Positions 13,884-19,296 of a DNA stretch of 34,209 nucleotides are shown in pieces. The stretch is taken from the IMG/VR virus record IMGVR_UViG_3300013099_000007, positions 1-34,209 of that record, one strand, 5' to 3'. Below the pieces are notes generated by a model. That model did no database searches and was not told where the DNA came from. It saw only the letters and a list, made by a program, of their open reading frames with translations. Positions within the stretch are counted from its first letter, which is position 1; the number at the start of each line of letters is the position of its first letter. The DNA comes from a virus. Made by a program: the position numbers and the translations under genes.

Positions 13884-14630
13884 TTATTCCTCCTTGGATT
13901 CTCTATGCCTTTTTAGTAATAACTGGCCGGGAGTTAATTCAATTGAATCTTCTATCTCAATATAATCCTCCCAGCAATTCATAAATGTTGAAAAATGTTT
14001 TATGTAAGTATTGGTTTGTTCGCAACGTCTTTTATAATTTTTTATAGCAGTTGAAAGATTGTCATATTCTTGTTGTGTTTTAATATCTCGGAGGAAAATA
14101 GTAAACCCTTTCTTTTTACCTTCCTTCAATGGATAAGACGAATACGTCTTTTCAAAATCAAAAGGCGAGAGAGAGTAATCCGTCTTCTTATTCTTTTCAT
14201 TCTTTACATTCTTTTCATTCTTTACCTTCTTGATAGTTGTTGATTGTTGGTTGGAGGTTGGTTGATGGTTGGTTGATGGTTGGTTAATTGATGGTTGATG
14301 CATGGTTGATGTGTTGGTTGATCCCTGCCACTCGTTCCACTTAACTATAGTAATGATCGACCCTTTGGCGGTTGACTTGATGGTTATTTCGTTGGTTGAT
14401 TTCAAACGATTAATACAAGTTCTAAGTTCTTGCCTCGTAAAGCCTACGCCTGACGCAAGTTTATCGTATCCAAAAGGGAACTGCCCTACCTCTAGCGTTG
14501 TGCCTCGCCACGAGTATCCACTGTGAGAGGCCATAAGTAACATCCTTATCCATATTGCTACCATATTTGGTATACCGGCCCATTCCCAATCTAAAAGTTT
14601 TCTATGTAGTTTTATATATCCTGATGGCAT
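13884..14630 (-). CDS. Replication initiator (lambda O / DnaD-like) with internal origin repeats
   Basis: 248 aa. The N-terminal part 'MPSGYIKLHRKLLDWEWAGI', 'VAIWIRMLLMASHSGYSWRG', 'LEVGQFPFGYDKLASGVGFT' and 'RQELRTCINRLKSTNEITIK' is a winged-helix domain as in O-type and 'replisome organiser' proteins. Residues about 103-150 are low complexity (repeated Q/N/P/S/T then K/V/N/E) because the DNA here consists of iteron-like and AT-rich repeats. The C-terminal domain has 'KTYSSYPLKEGKKKGFTIF' and helices expected to bind the loader or DnaB. AGGA is seven bases before ATG. Acts at the phage origin to open DNA and recruit the host replisome; the phage encodes no DNA polymerase. Confidence 0.8.
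   Translation of the reverse strand: MPSGYIKLHRKLLDWEWAGIPNMVAIWIRMLLMASHSGYSWRGTTLEVGQFPFGYDKLASGVGFTRQELRTCINRLKSTNEITIKSTAKGSIITIVKWNEWQGSTNTSTMHQPSINQPSTNHQPTSNQQSTTIKKVKNEKNVKNEKNKKTDYSLSPFDFEKTYSSYPLKEGKKKGFTIFLRDIKTQQEYDNLSTAIKNYKRRCEQTNTYIKHFSTFMNCWEDYIEIEDSIELTPGQLLLKRHRESKEE
14190..14400. other. Candidate replication origin: GGTTGAT iterons plus AT-rich 9-bp repeats inside the initiator gene
   Basis: Within the initiator gene, GGTTGAT occurs on the plus strand at 14260-14266, 14271-14277, 14293-14299, 14304-14310, 14316-14322 and 14394-14400, with degenerate copies between. Next to it, 14190-14225 is four abutting copies of the 9-mer ATTCTTTWC (exactly two 18-bp units), AT-rich and purine/pyrimidine-biased. 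Iterons followed by an easily melted stretch inside the initiator gene is the layout of lambda ori within O. The assignment is by this layout; function is untested. Confidence 0.7.
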
Positions 14631-14639
14631 AATTAAATC

Positions 14640-14867
14640 CTATTGATAGTGAGCTTCAATAATCCATAGCCCTCTATCTTCCCTCCAGTGATATTTGAGC
14701 TGCGCCCCTAGTTCGTCGATAGGTTCTGAAAGCGTAGATTCTAAAAACTTACTGAATTTTTTTTGTTGTTCTTTCGTCAAGAAAGCATAATCTACTGCTA
14801 AAATTATTTCATAAAAAGACGCATCCTCTACTCTTGTCGACTCAAATTTATCTCTAAATTTAGGCAT
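14640..14867 (-). CDS. First gene of the leftward unit, hypothetical
   Basis: 75 aa with GGAGG four bases before ATG 14867: 'MPKFRDKFESTRVEDASFYE', then 'IILAVDYAFLTKEQQKKFSK' and 'LGAQLKYHWREDRGLWIIEA'. Alpha/beta composition without an identifiable motif. As the first gene after the divergent control region it may be expressed earliest. Role unknown; a regulator of the switch or an early host-interaction protein is possible. Confidence 0.6.
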   Translation of the reverse strand: MPKFRDKFESTRVEDASFYEIILAVDYAFLTKEQQKKFSKFLESTLSEPIDELGAQLKYHWREDRGLWIIEAHYQ

Positions 14868-15058
14868 AATACCTCCATAGAATAAAATCTAAGCCACCGC
14901 TTCTCAAGGGAGATGGCCTAGAATATATAATCGGCTTTTACACCGCTAATAAAATATGTGATTGCTTTTGAGAAGCCTCTAAAAATTATATTAACCAACC
15001 TAAAAAGTAAAGTTAAAAAACTCTTTACAAACCAAATGGCCTAACATAAAAACCAGTT
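14868..15058. promoter_or_regulatory. Divergent control region between the two transcription units
   Basis: A 191-base AT-rich non-coding gap flanked by genes reading outward. It contains perfect TATAAT boxes on both strands (plus 14926-14931; minus 14990-14985, with TTTACT about 15 bases before it), a 9-bp inverted repeat GCTTCTCAA (14899-14907) with TTGAGAAGC (14968-14976), a direct repeat ATGGCCTA (14913-14920 and 15036-15043) and CACCGCT twice (14895-14901, 14941-14947). These are consistent with early promoters and operator sites. The rightward first gene lacks a visible ribosome binding site. Confidence 0.65.
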
Positions 15059-15364
15059 ATGGAACTTAACTTGCGTCTGTTTACTAAAACAGATTACTAT
15101 AAAATTCACGTGGAAAATAATCCAACCAAAATTCGTTATTATGAGAGACAATGGGATAAATATATTAAAGGGTATTTTAATAAGAATCCTTTTAACAGAT
15201 TCTCTCACGATCCTTTTATAGTCAAACTGCAAAAACGTAAATGTAAGCACGCTCAATACTTAATTAATAGTTCCGATGAATGGGTTCCAACTAAATATCC
15301 GTTGTCGGAAAAACAAATGGAGGGCATGGCAGAATGGAAAAAGAATCAGAAAAATTTAACTTAG
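15059..15364 (+). CDS. First gene of the rightward unit, hypothetical basic protein
   Basis: 101 aa, basic and aromatic-rich: 'MELNLRLFTKTDYYKIHVEN', then 'NPTKIRYYERQWDKYIKGYF' and 'PFIVKLQKRKCKHAQYL', with a helical C-terminus 'EKQMEGMAEWKKNQKNLT'. No ribosome binding site is visible upstream of ATG, which may mean a short-leader or leaderless mRNA. It overlaps the ERF gene by 31 bases. Placement before recombination genes suggests a DNA-metabolism or regulatory role. No family recognised. Confidence 0.55.
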   Translation: MELNLRLFTKTDYYKIHVENNPTKIRYYERQWDKYIKGYFNKNPFNRFSHDPFIVKLQKRKCKHAQYLINSSDEWVPTKYPLSEKQMEGMAEWKKNQKNLT

Positions 15365-15954
15365 ATCAGCGAATGTTAAACATTTCAAGTGGGAGTGCAA
15401 AGATACCTAAAAGAGGTAGGAACAACTTCTCTAAGTACAACTATGTATTAGCAGTAGACGTTATAAATGAAGTCAGTAGGCTATTAGTGAAAGAGGGAGT
15501 ATGCCTAAACATTTCACAGCTAGGAGTTAAAAGAGAGCAAGTAGGCAAGAATTGGCACTGTGTAGTCGAGTGTCTAGCCACGTTTTCTAATGTTGATAAT
15601 CCAAAAGAACAAAAGAAAGTTAATTTTTTCGGTATAGCTGCCGACACCCTAGATAAAGATTTATATAAAGCACTTACTAACGGATTAAAATATCTATTTA
15701 CTCAACAGTTTTTAATCGTAACAGACGATGTAATAGACGTTGAGCAAGATAATAAAGCAGAAAAGAACCAGTCTAAGCCAGTATCTATTAATGAATACAT
15801 GATTCCATTTGGGAGACATAGAGGTAAATCATTTAAAGATTGTTCTAAAGAAGATCTAATAAATGATGCTAAGTTTTTAACAAATAACGGAGAGCCAAAA
15901 GGTCAAGCCAAGGAGTTTTGCGACAACCTAAGGAAATATTTAGTACAGAAATAA
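15334..15954 (+). CDS. ERF-family single-strand annealing protein with DUF3820-like C-terminus
   Basis: 206 aa. GGAGGG lies about nine bases before ATG 15334, inside the preceding gene. ERF core about residues 30-135: 'NFSKYNYVLAVDVINEVSRL' then 'LVKEGVCLNIS', a beta-rich centre, and 'FFGIAADTLDKDLYKALTNG' plus 'LKYLFTQQFLIVTDD', the hallmark C-terminal helix. Residues about 157-200 ('IPFGRHRGKSFKDCSKEDLI') match the small 'PFG..kGk...d.....yL' module seen fused to exonucleases. The protein anneals complementary ssDNA in phage recombination, working with SSB and the nuclease encoded downstream. Confidence 0.85.
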   Translation: MEKESEKFNLDQRMLNISSGSAKIPKRGRNNFSKYNYVLAVDVINEVSRLLVKEGVCLNISQLGVKREQVGKNWHCVVECLATFSNVDNPKEQKKVNFFGIAADTLDKDLYKALTNGLKYLFTQQFLIVTDDVIDVEQDNKAEKNQSKPVSINEYMIPFGRHRGKSFKDCSKEDLINDAKFLTNNGEPKGQAKEFCDNLRKYLVQK

Positions 15955-15975
15955 TTATAAACATTGGAGGTAAAA

Positions 15976-16392
15976 ATGAGTTCAGTAAATTCAGTATCAC
16001 TACTTGGTAGGTTAGGGAAAGATCCCGAGTTGACATATATCGCTAGCGGTACAGCTTGTTGTAAGTTTAGTCTTGCAACAACTAAATTGATGAAAGACAA
16101 GGAAGGCAATAGAACGTCTGTTCCAGTATGGCATCAAATAGTTGTGTGGGGGAGACAAGCCGAGTCGTGTGATAAATATTTATCCAAAGGTAGTACTGCA
16201 TATATTGATGGTGAGATTGAATATCAAGAATGGGATGGCAATGATGGGACTAGAAAATATAGAACAGTTATAAATGGTAGAAACGTACAATTTATAGGCG
16301 GAGCAAAAGTAAAACAAGAGGAAGCGGAAGGGACACTCAAACAACCTCAACAAGAGGATAAAAGTTATTCTGTTGCAGATATACCGTTTTAA
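15976..16392 (+). CDS. ssb: Single-stranded DNA-binding protein
   Basis: 138 aa from ATG 15976 (GGAGG with a 5-base spacer; an in-frame TTG at 15964 is not needed). OB-fold features: 'VSLLGRLGKDPELTYIASGT', 'VWHQIVVWGRQAESCDKYLS', 'KGSTAYIDGEIEYQEWDGND' and 'YRTVINGRNVQFIGG'. The acidic linker ends with the SSB tip 'SVADIPF', through which SSBs contact DNA-repair partners. It protects ssDNA during phage replication and recombination; near-complete conservation of the family pattern gives high confidence. Confidence 0.95.
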   Translation: MSSVNSVSLLGRLGKDPELTYIASGTACCKFSLATTKLMKDKEGNRTSVPVWHQIVVWGRQAESCDKYLSKGSTAYIDGEIEYQEWDGNDGTRKYRTVINGRNVQFIGGAKVKQEEAEGTLKQPQQEDKSYSVADIPF

Positions 16393-16440
16393 TAATAACA
16401 ATAAACATGACCATTGGAGAGGTCTAATTAGGAGATGAAA

Positions 16441-16662
16441 ATGACTTCAAATTTAGAATTGATAGTTGATAAATTAGACGAAACAACGCAGCGGTTAGAG
16501 TACACAAAAGAATGGAATGAAGACCTCCAAAGAGAGGTTGATCGATTGTTTGATATTGCAACCGAGTTGAGTAAAGACAACGAGTTACTAAAGGCTTGCT
16601 TAAGACATCCAGAAGTGGAACAATTGATCCATGCTAAAGCTAACCGAGGAACAAATAAATGA
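16441..16662 (+). CDS. Short coiled-coil protein
   Basis: 73 aa from ATG 16441 (GGAG six bases upstream; ATG 16435 is too close to it). 'MTSNLELIVDKLDETTQRLE' and 'YTKEWNEDLQREVDRLFDIA' form a long coiled coil, followed by a basic end 'HAKANRGTNK'. Located between SSB and the nuclease gene, whose start lies inside it. Function unknown; possibly a structural or regulatory partner of the recombination proteins. Confidence 0.6.
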   Translation: MTSNLELIVDKLDETTQRLEYTKEWNEDLQREVDRLFDIATELSKDNELLKACLRHPEVEQLIHAKANRGTNK

Positions 16663-17023
16663 AGCGATTTGTAGCTATCTTAATTATAAAGCGGATGGAT
16701 ACGCTATTAGGATAGCTCCCTCGGGGTTCTTTAAAGACGGTAGGATGCGGAAGCACCGATCTAAATACATAATCAAAGGGGTCTCTGATATATTATATTG
16801 GAGCAAAGGTTTCTTCTTTGCGTTCGAGGTAAAGACCCCCACAGCTCACAAATACATTAAAAAACATGGCGAACGATTAAGAGGATTATCCCCTGTGAAA
16901 TTAAACAAGGGCCAGATCCATATCGTAGAACAAATTAGATTCTTAGAGGCAATTAGGCAGCAAGGGTTTGTTGCAGAATTTGTATCATCAATTGAGGATG
17001 TTAAAACTATATTGGAGTGTTAA
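16631..17023 (+). CDS. VRR-NUC-like nuclease
   Basis: 130 aa, PD-(D/E)xK-type fold: 'GVSDILYWSKGFFFAFEVKT' holds the GvsD and ExK catalytic elements (D near residue 53, E-V-K near 67-69), with 'KLNKGQIHIVEQIRFLEAIR' (the Q-helix) and 'GFVAEFVSSIEDV' as the closing strands. This is the order of VRR-NUC phage nucleases. It could resolve branched DNA or process recombination intermediates. ATG 16631 overlaps the preceding gene by 32 bases and no strong ribosome binding site precedes it. The stop overlaps the next ATG (TAATG). Confidence 0.8.
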   Translation: MLKLTEEQINEAICSYLNYKADGYAIRIAPSGFFKDGRMRKHRSKYIIKGVSDILYWSKGFFFAFEVKTPTAHKYIKKHGERLRGLSPVKLNKGQIHIVEQIRFLEAIRQQGFVAEFVSSIEDVKTILEC

Positions 17024-17178
17024 TGGAAGATAGAATCCAAGAATTAGAAACGGAAGGTATTAAACTCAGAAGAGACTTAGCTGCACTATGGAGTGAGTAT
17101 CAATTACTTAGAGATCGGATGGAAGAAAAAGATCGTATAATTAAAGATTATCAGAATAAAGACCGTCATCGAGAATAA
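17023..17178 (+). CDS. 51-aa coiled-coil small protein, last gene of the rightward unit
   Basis: 51 aa: 'MEDRIQELETEGIKLRRDLA', then 'ALWSEYQLLRDRMEEKDRII' and 'KDYQNKDRHRE'. Strong leucine/isoleucine heptads and alternating charge indicate a coiled coil. ATG overlaps the nuclease stop (TAATG), so it is coupled. Similar in style to the 73-aa protein before it and to the short helical proteins of the leftward unit. Function unknown. Confidence 0.6.
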   Translation: MEDRIQELETEGIKLRRDLAALWSEYQLLRDRMEEKDRIIKDYQNKDRHRE

Positions 17179-17235
17179 CAAATGCCCCCTGGAAGAAAAA
17201 GCATTGAACCCACAGGAGGCAAAAGTATTAACATC

Positions 17236-17262
17236 AAAAAAAACAAAAAGGATATGTTTTTG
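17236..17262 (-). terminator. Candidate intrinsic terminator for the late leftward transcript
   Basis: On the minus strand CAAAAA-CATATCC-TTTTTG forms a 6-bp stem (17262-17244) followed by eight T (17243-17236). It lies 13 bases downstream of the endolysin stop, in the gap where the two units converge. The stem is all A-T except one C-G pair, so it is weak; the T-run is good. Confidence 0.35.
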
Positions 17263-17274
17263 AACTCCTCAAGT

Positions 17275-17700
17275 TTATAAAAGATACGGAGTTAATTCAA
17301 TAGAAATCTGCGATTCTTTAGCTTTTTGTGAGATTTGGAGGTGATAATGAGGGCCTAACGATGCATCATGGTAAACGCAGGCTCTTGGTTTTAAGTCACT
17401 TGCACTAATAGCTGCAATGTTTTTATACTTTTCATTCATATAATCACAGAGTATTTTGGTTTGTTCGTCAGTATGTCCCCACGATCTTATATCACAAGCT
17501 CTTTTTTCAGAGTGAGTTGTACTTGTAGAAACACCCTCTATCTCCTCATCGATTATTCGTGTTATAACAATAGGAGGGCATCCTATTTCTAATGCCTTTT
17601 GTGCGAAATCTAACATCATTATATGCAACACTGTAGGAATATAAAGTAAGTCAAACAACATCGTATTTTTTTTAAACCTTATTTTTGGTATTACATCCAT
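17275..17700 (-). CDS. Endolysin, peptidase M15-like
   Basis: 141 aa. Zinc-peptidase motifs of the M15 family: 'STSTTHSEKRACDIRSWG' gives the S-x-H-x(6)-D element (His63, Asp70), and 'LGPHYHLQIS' gives the terminal HxH (His118, His120). Family members cut L-Ala-D-Glu or D-Ala-D-X bonds in peptidoglycan. It lies at the end of the late unit after spanin-like genes. No signal peptide is seen, so release would require a holin. Start ATG overlaps the preceding stop (TAATG). Confidence 0.8.
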   Translation of the reverse strand: MDVIPKIRFKKNTMLFDLLYIPTVLHIMMLDFAQKALEIGCPPIVITRIIDEEIEGVSTSTTHSEKRACDIRSWGHTDEQTKILCDYMNEKYKNIAAISASDLKPRACVYHDASLGPHYHLQISQKAKESQISIELTPYLL

Positions 17701-17969
17701 TACTCACCATCTCCTATTGTACATCTAGATAATTCACTGTTCAACAACGCTATATAATTATTTAATTTTTTAAAGTCATCTAAATTAATCGCTTGAAATC
17801 CTAAACATTCATCCAATGTAATCTCGTTAATATGGCCATCTTTAACATAAACACAAGAATCATTAAAAACAGTATAAACAGTAATATCAGGAAAAGGGAT
17901 AGATGTTTGACAGCTATACCCGATTAGCAATAGAGAGCTTAATAAGCAATTCTTTATATAATTCTGCAT
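17700..17969 (-). CDS. Small lipoprotein, outer-spanin candidate
   Basis: 89 aa. The N-terminus 'MQNYIKNCLLSSLLLIGYSC' is a short basic segment, hydrophobic stretch and a Cys20 with a lipobox-like LIGYSC, followed by 'QTSIPFPDIT'. It overlaps the previous gene by 56 bases in another frame, the arrangement typical of Rz/Rz1 spanin pairs, and is preceded by GAGG. A lipoprotein in the outer membrane that couples to an inner-membrane partner during lysis is the inferred role; the length is longer than many Rz1 proteins. Confidence 0.6.
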   Translation of the reverse strand: MQNYIKNCLLSSLLLIGYSCQTSIPFPDITVYTVFNDSCVYVKDGHINEITLDECLGFQAINLDDFKKLNNYIALLNSELSRCTIGDGE

Positions 17970-18141
17970 TAAAAGGAACCTCTTCTTTAACTTTTTTCAT
18001 CTCGTTAATTATCTTTTCTCTTTCTAATCTCTTCTTTTCAATAGCAGCAAGAGAGGCTTTAAGCCTGACTTTACGGTATAGCTCCAACAGTTGATTAACT
18101 ATCGAAGCTATCAGCGGCAAAGATTTTAAAAAATTAAGCAC
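17914..18141 (-). CDS. Helical protein with hydrophobic N-terminus, inner-spanin candidate
   Basis: 75 aa, starting with GTG 18141 (ribosome binding site poor) and a hydrophobic start 'MLNFLKSLPLIASIVNQLLE', then a charged coiled coil 'KKRLEREKIINEMKKVKEEV'. The 56-base out-of-frame overlap with the lipoprotein gene and the coiled coil fit an Rz-like inner spanin, though the hydrophobic part is amphipathic rather than a clear transmembrane segment. A small lysis regulator is the alternative. Confidence 0.45.
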   Translation of the reverse strand: MLNFLKSLPLIASIVNQLLELYRKVRLKASLAAIEKKRLEREKIINEMKKVKEEVPFNAELYKELLIKLSIANRV

Positions 18142-18421
18142 CTTTTAACGCTTTATAAAAAGGCATAATAACATCATATAACTTAGTTACAACAATCTGT
18201 GCTTCATTAGCATCAAGGTCTTTTAATTCTTTTAAAACCTCGTCAGACCCTTTAACAGCGTTTACTAGCACTTCATATTCTTTAGCTAAGTCTGCAATTA
18301 ATGTTAAATCACCAAAAGATAATTTTCCATCTTCGAGAGCCTTACCACTAATAGTTAAAATAACTCTTAGTCCGTCAAGTAATTCGAGAATCTCTTTTAT
18401 TCCTTTTTCTTCCGCTTCCAT
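18134..18421 (-). CDS. Helical protein in the lysis cassette, unknown
   Basis: 95 aa, all helix by composition: 'MEAEEKGIKEILELLDGLRV', 'ISGKALEDGKLSFGDLTLIA', 'VLKELKDLDANEAQIVVTKL'. No transmembrane or catalytic features. AGGAG lies seven bases before ATG. Small helical proteins without known function often occur between fibre and lysis genes; it could assist the lysis proteins or be a virion component. It overlaps the next gene by 8 bases. Confidence 0.55.
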   Translation of the reverse strand: MEAEEKGIKEILELLDGLRVILTISGKALEDGKLSFGDLTLIADLAKEYEVLVNAVKGSDEVLKELKDLDANEAQIVVTKLYDVIMPFYKALKGA

Positions 18422-18597
18422 TATATATCTCCTAGTAGTTTAATTAGACCTGATCCCAGCGCACCCGAGCTGAGTGCCATGAATACAAGCTTTAGTAAAT
18501 TATATCTCATCTCTCTCTCTAATTGTTGAATACTTTTTCGATTTAATCGAATCTCTGTCAAAAGCAACTGATGCATTTCTCCGTCTGCGTCTGACAT
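18421..18597 (-). CDS. Small single-transmembrane protein, possible holin or XhlA-like
   Basis: 58 aa from ATG 18597, which overlaps the preceding stop (TAATG); a GTG at 18609 would add four residues without a ribosome binding site. 'MSDADGEMHQLLLTEIRLNR' and 'KSIQQLEREMRYNLLKLVFM' give an acidic/coiled N-terminus and 'ALSSGALGSGLIKLLGDI' completes a C-terminal transmembrane helix. That topology (cytoplasmic coiled coil, one C-terminal membrane helix) is like XhlA-type lysis proteins. Likely helps the endolysin reach the wall. Confidence 0.5.
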   Translation of the reverse strand: MSDADGEMHQLLLTEIRLNRKSIQQLEREMRYNLLKLVFMALSSGALGSGLIKLLGDI

Positions 18598-19286
18598 TAG
18601 TAACCCCACATAGAGTAAAGTAACAATACTTTAGCTTTTAATACTGCATAAGTAGGATCAGTAATAGCTAATATCTCTATCTTAGCAGAAAATAATTGTC
18701 CATCTTTTAAGTAATTAAACGCACTGGCAAAATCTACTTTCATCTGGTCAATCTCTTCTTTAGGGACACTGTTATTGACATTATGTCCTGCGATTAAACT
18801 TAATACCATGGTAGAATAATTATCAATTTGTTTGCCGACCTCTATCTCTGCATCTAGAGCTTGTTTGGTTTCATATTCAGTTGTTATGTCAACTTCAACA
18901 ATTTCATATTCAGCTTTTAAATTTACCCATGTTTGAAATACTGCTGGCACTGGTTCTGTATGGTCTACTACTGGGACTTTGATTACAATTGGATTGTTGT
19001 CCATGTCTAGACTATCTTCGTCTTGGTAAATTATATCTCCATTACCATCTACAGCAAACACGTCTCTCGTTGTTGCCTCTGCGACCTCTTTTTCAAACTC
19101 TGATACTACGAGTATGTCAGCATAGTTTACTTCGTTATCGTATCCCATTCCTTTTTTAGGAACTTGTCTTGCCGGTAACCCCCAAGAGTTGTTGGCAGTG
19201 CAGAGATCAATCCAACTTGTGGGATCTTCCATTGTTGCACCGAATGTTCTATTATTAATAATGTTTGTAATTCGTACTTTTTTCAT
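18597..19286 (-). CDS. Tail-fibre-associated protein, possible fibre assembly factor
   Basis: 229 aa, directly after the large C1q-like fibre gene. 'MKKVRITNIINNRTFGATME' starts like small phage proteins that follow fibre genes. The middle is acidic and beta-rich ('VAEATTRDVFAVDGNGDIIY') and the end helical ('EIDQMKVDFASAFNYLKDGQ'). It resembles no enzyme; a tail-fibre assembly chaperone or a fibre-tip component is inferred from position. AAAGGG lies before ATG. Confidence 0.55.
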   Translation of the reverse strand: MKKVRITNIINNRTFGATMEDPTSWIDLCTANNSWGLPARQVPKKGMGYDNEVNYADILVVSEFEKEVAEATTRDVFAVDGNGDIIYQDEDSLDMDNNPIVIKVPVVDHTEPVPAVFQTWVNLKAEYEIVEVDITTEYETKQALDAEIEVGKQIDNYSTMVLSLIAGHNVNNSVPKEEIDQMKVDFASAFNYLKDGQLFSAKIEILAITDPTYAVLKAKVLLLYSMWGY

Positions 19287-19296
19287 ATTTCGCCCT

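Noticed and set aside
17182-17280. A 32-aa rightward frame (MPPGRKSIEP...) starting three bases after the 51-aa gene
   Set aside because: No ribosome binding site ahead of its ATG, it runs through the A-rich candidate terminator and overlaps the end of the endolysin gene on the other strand. Could be real but not supported.
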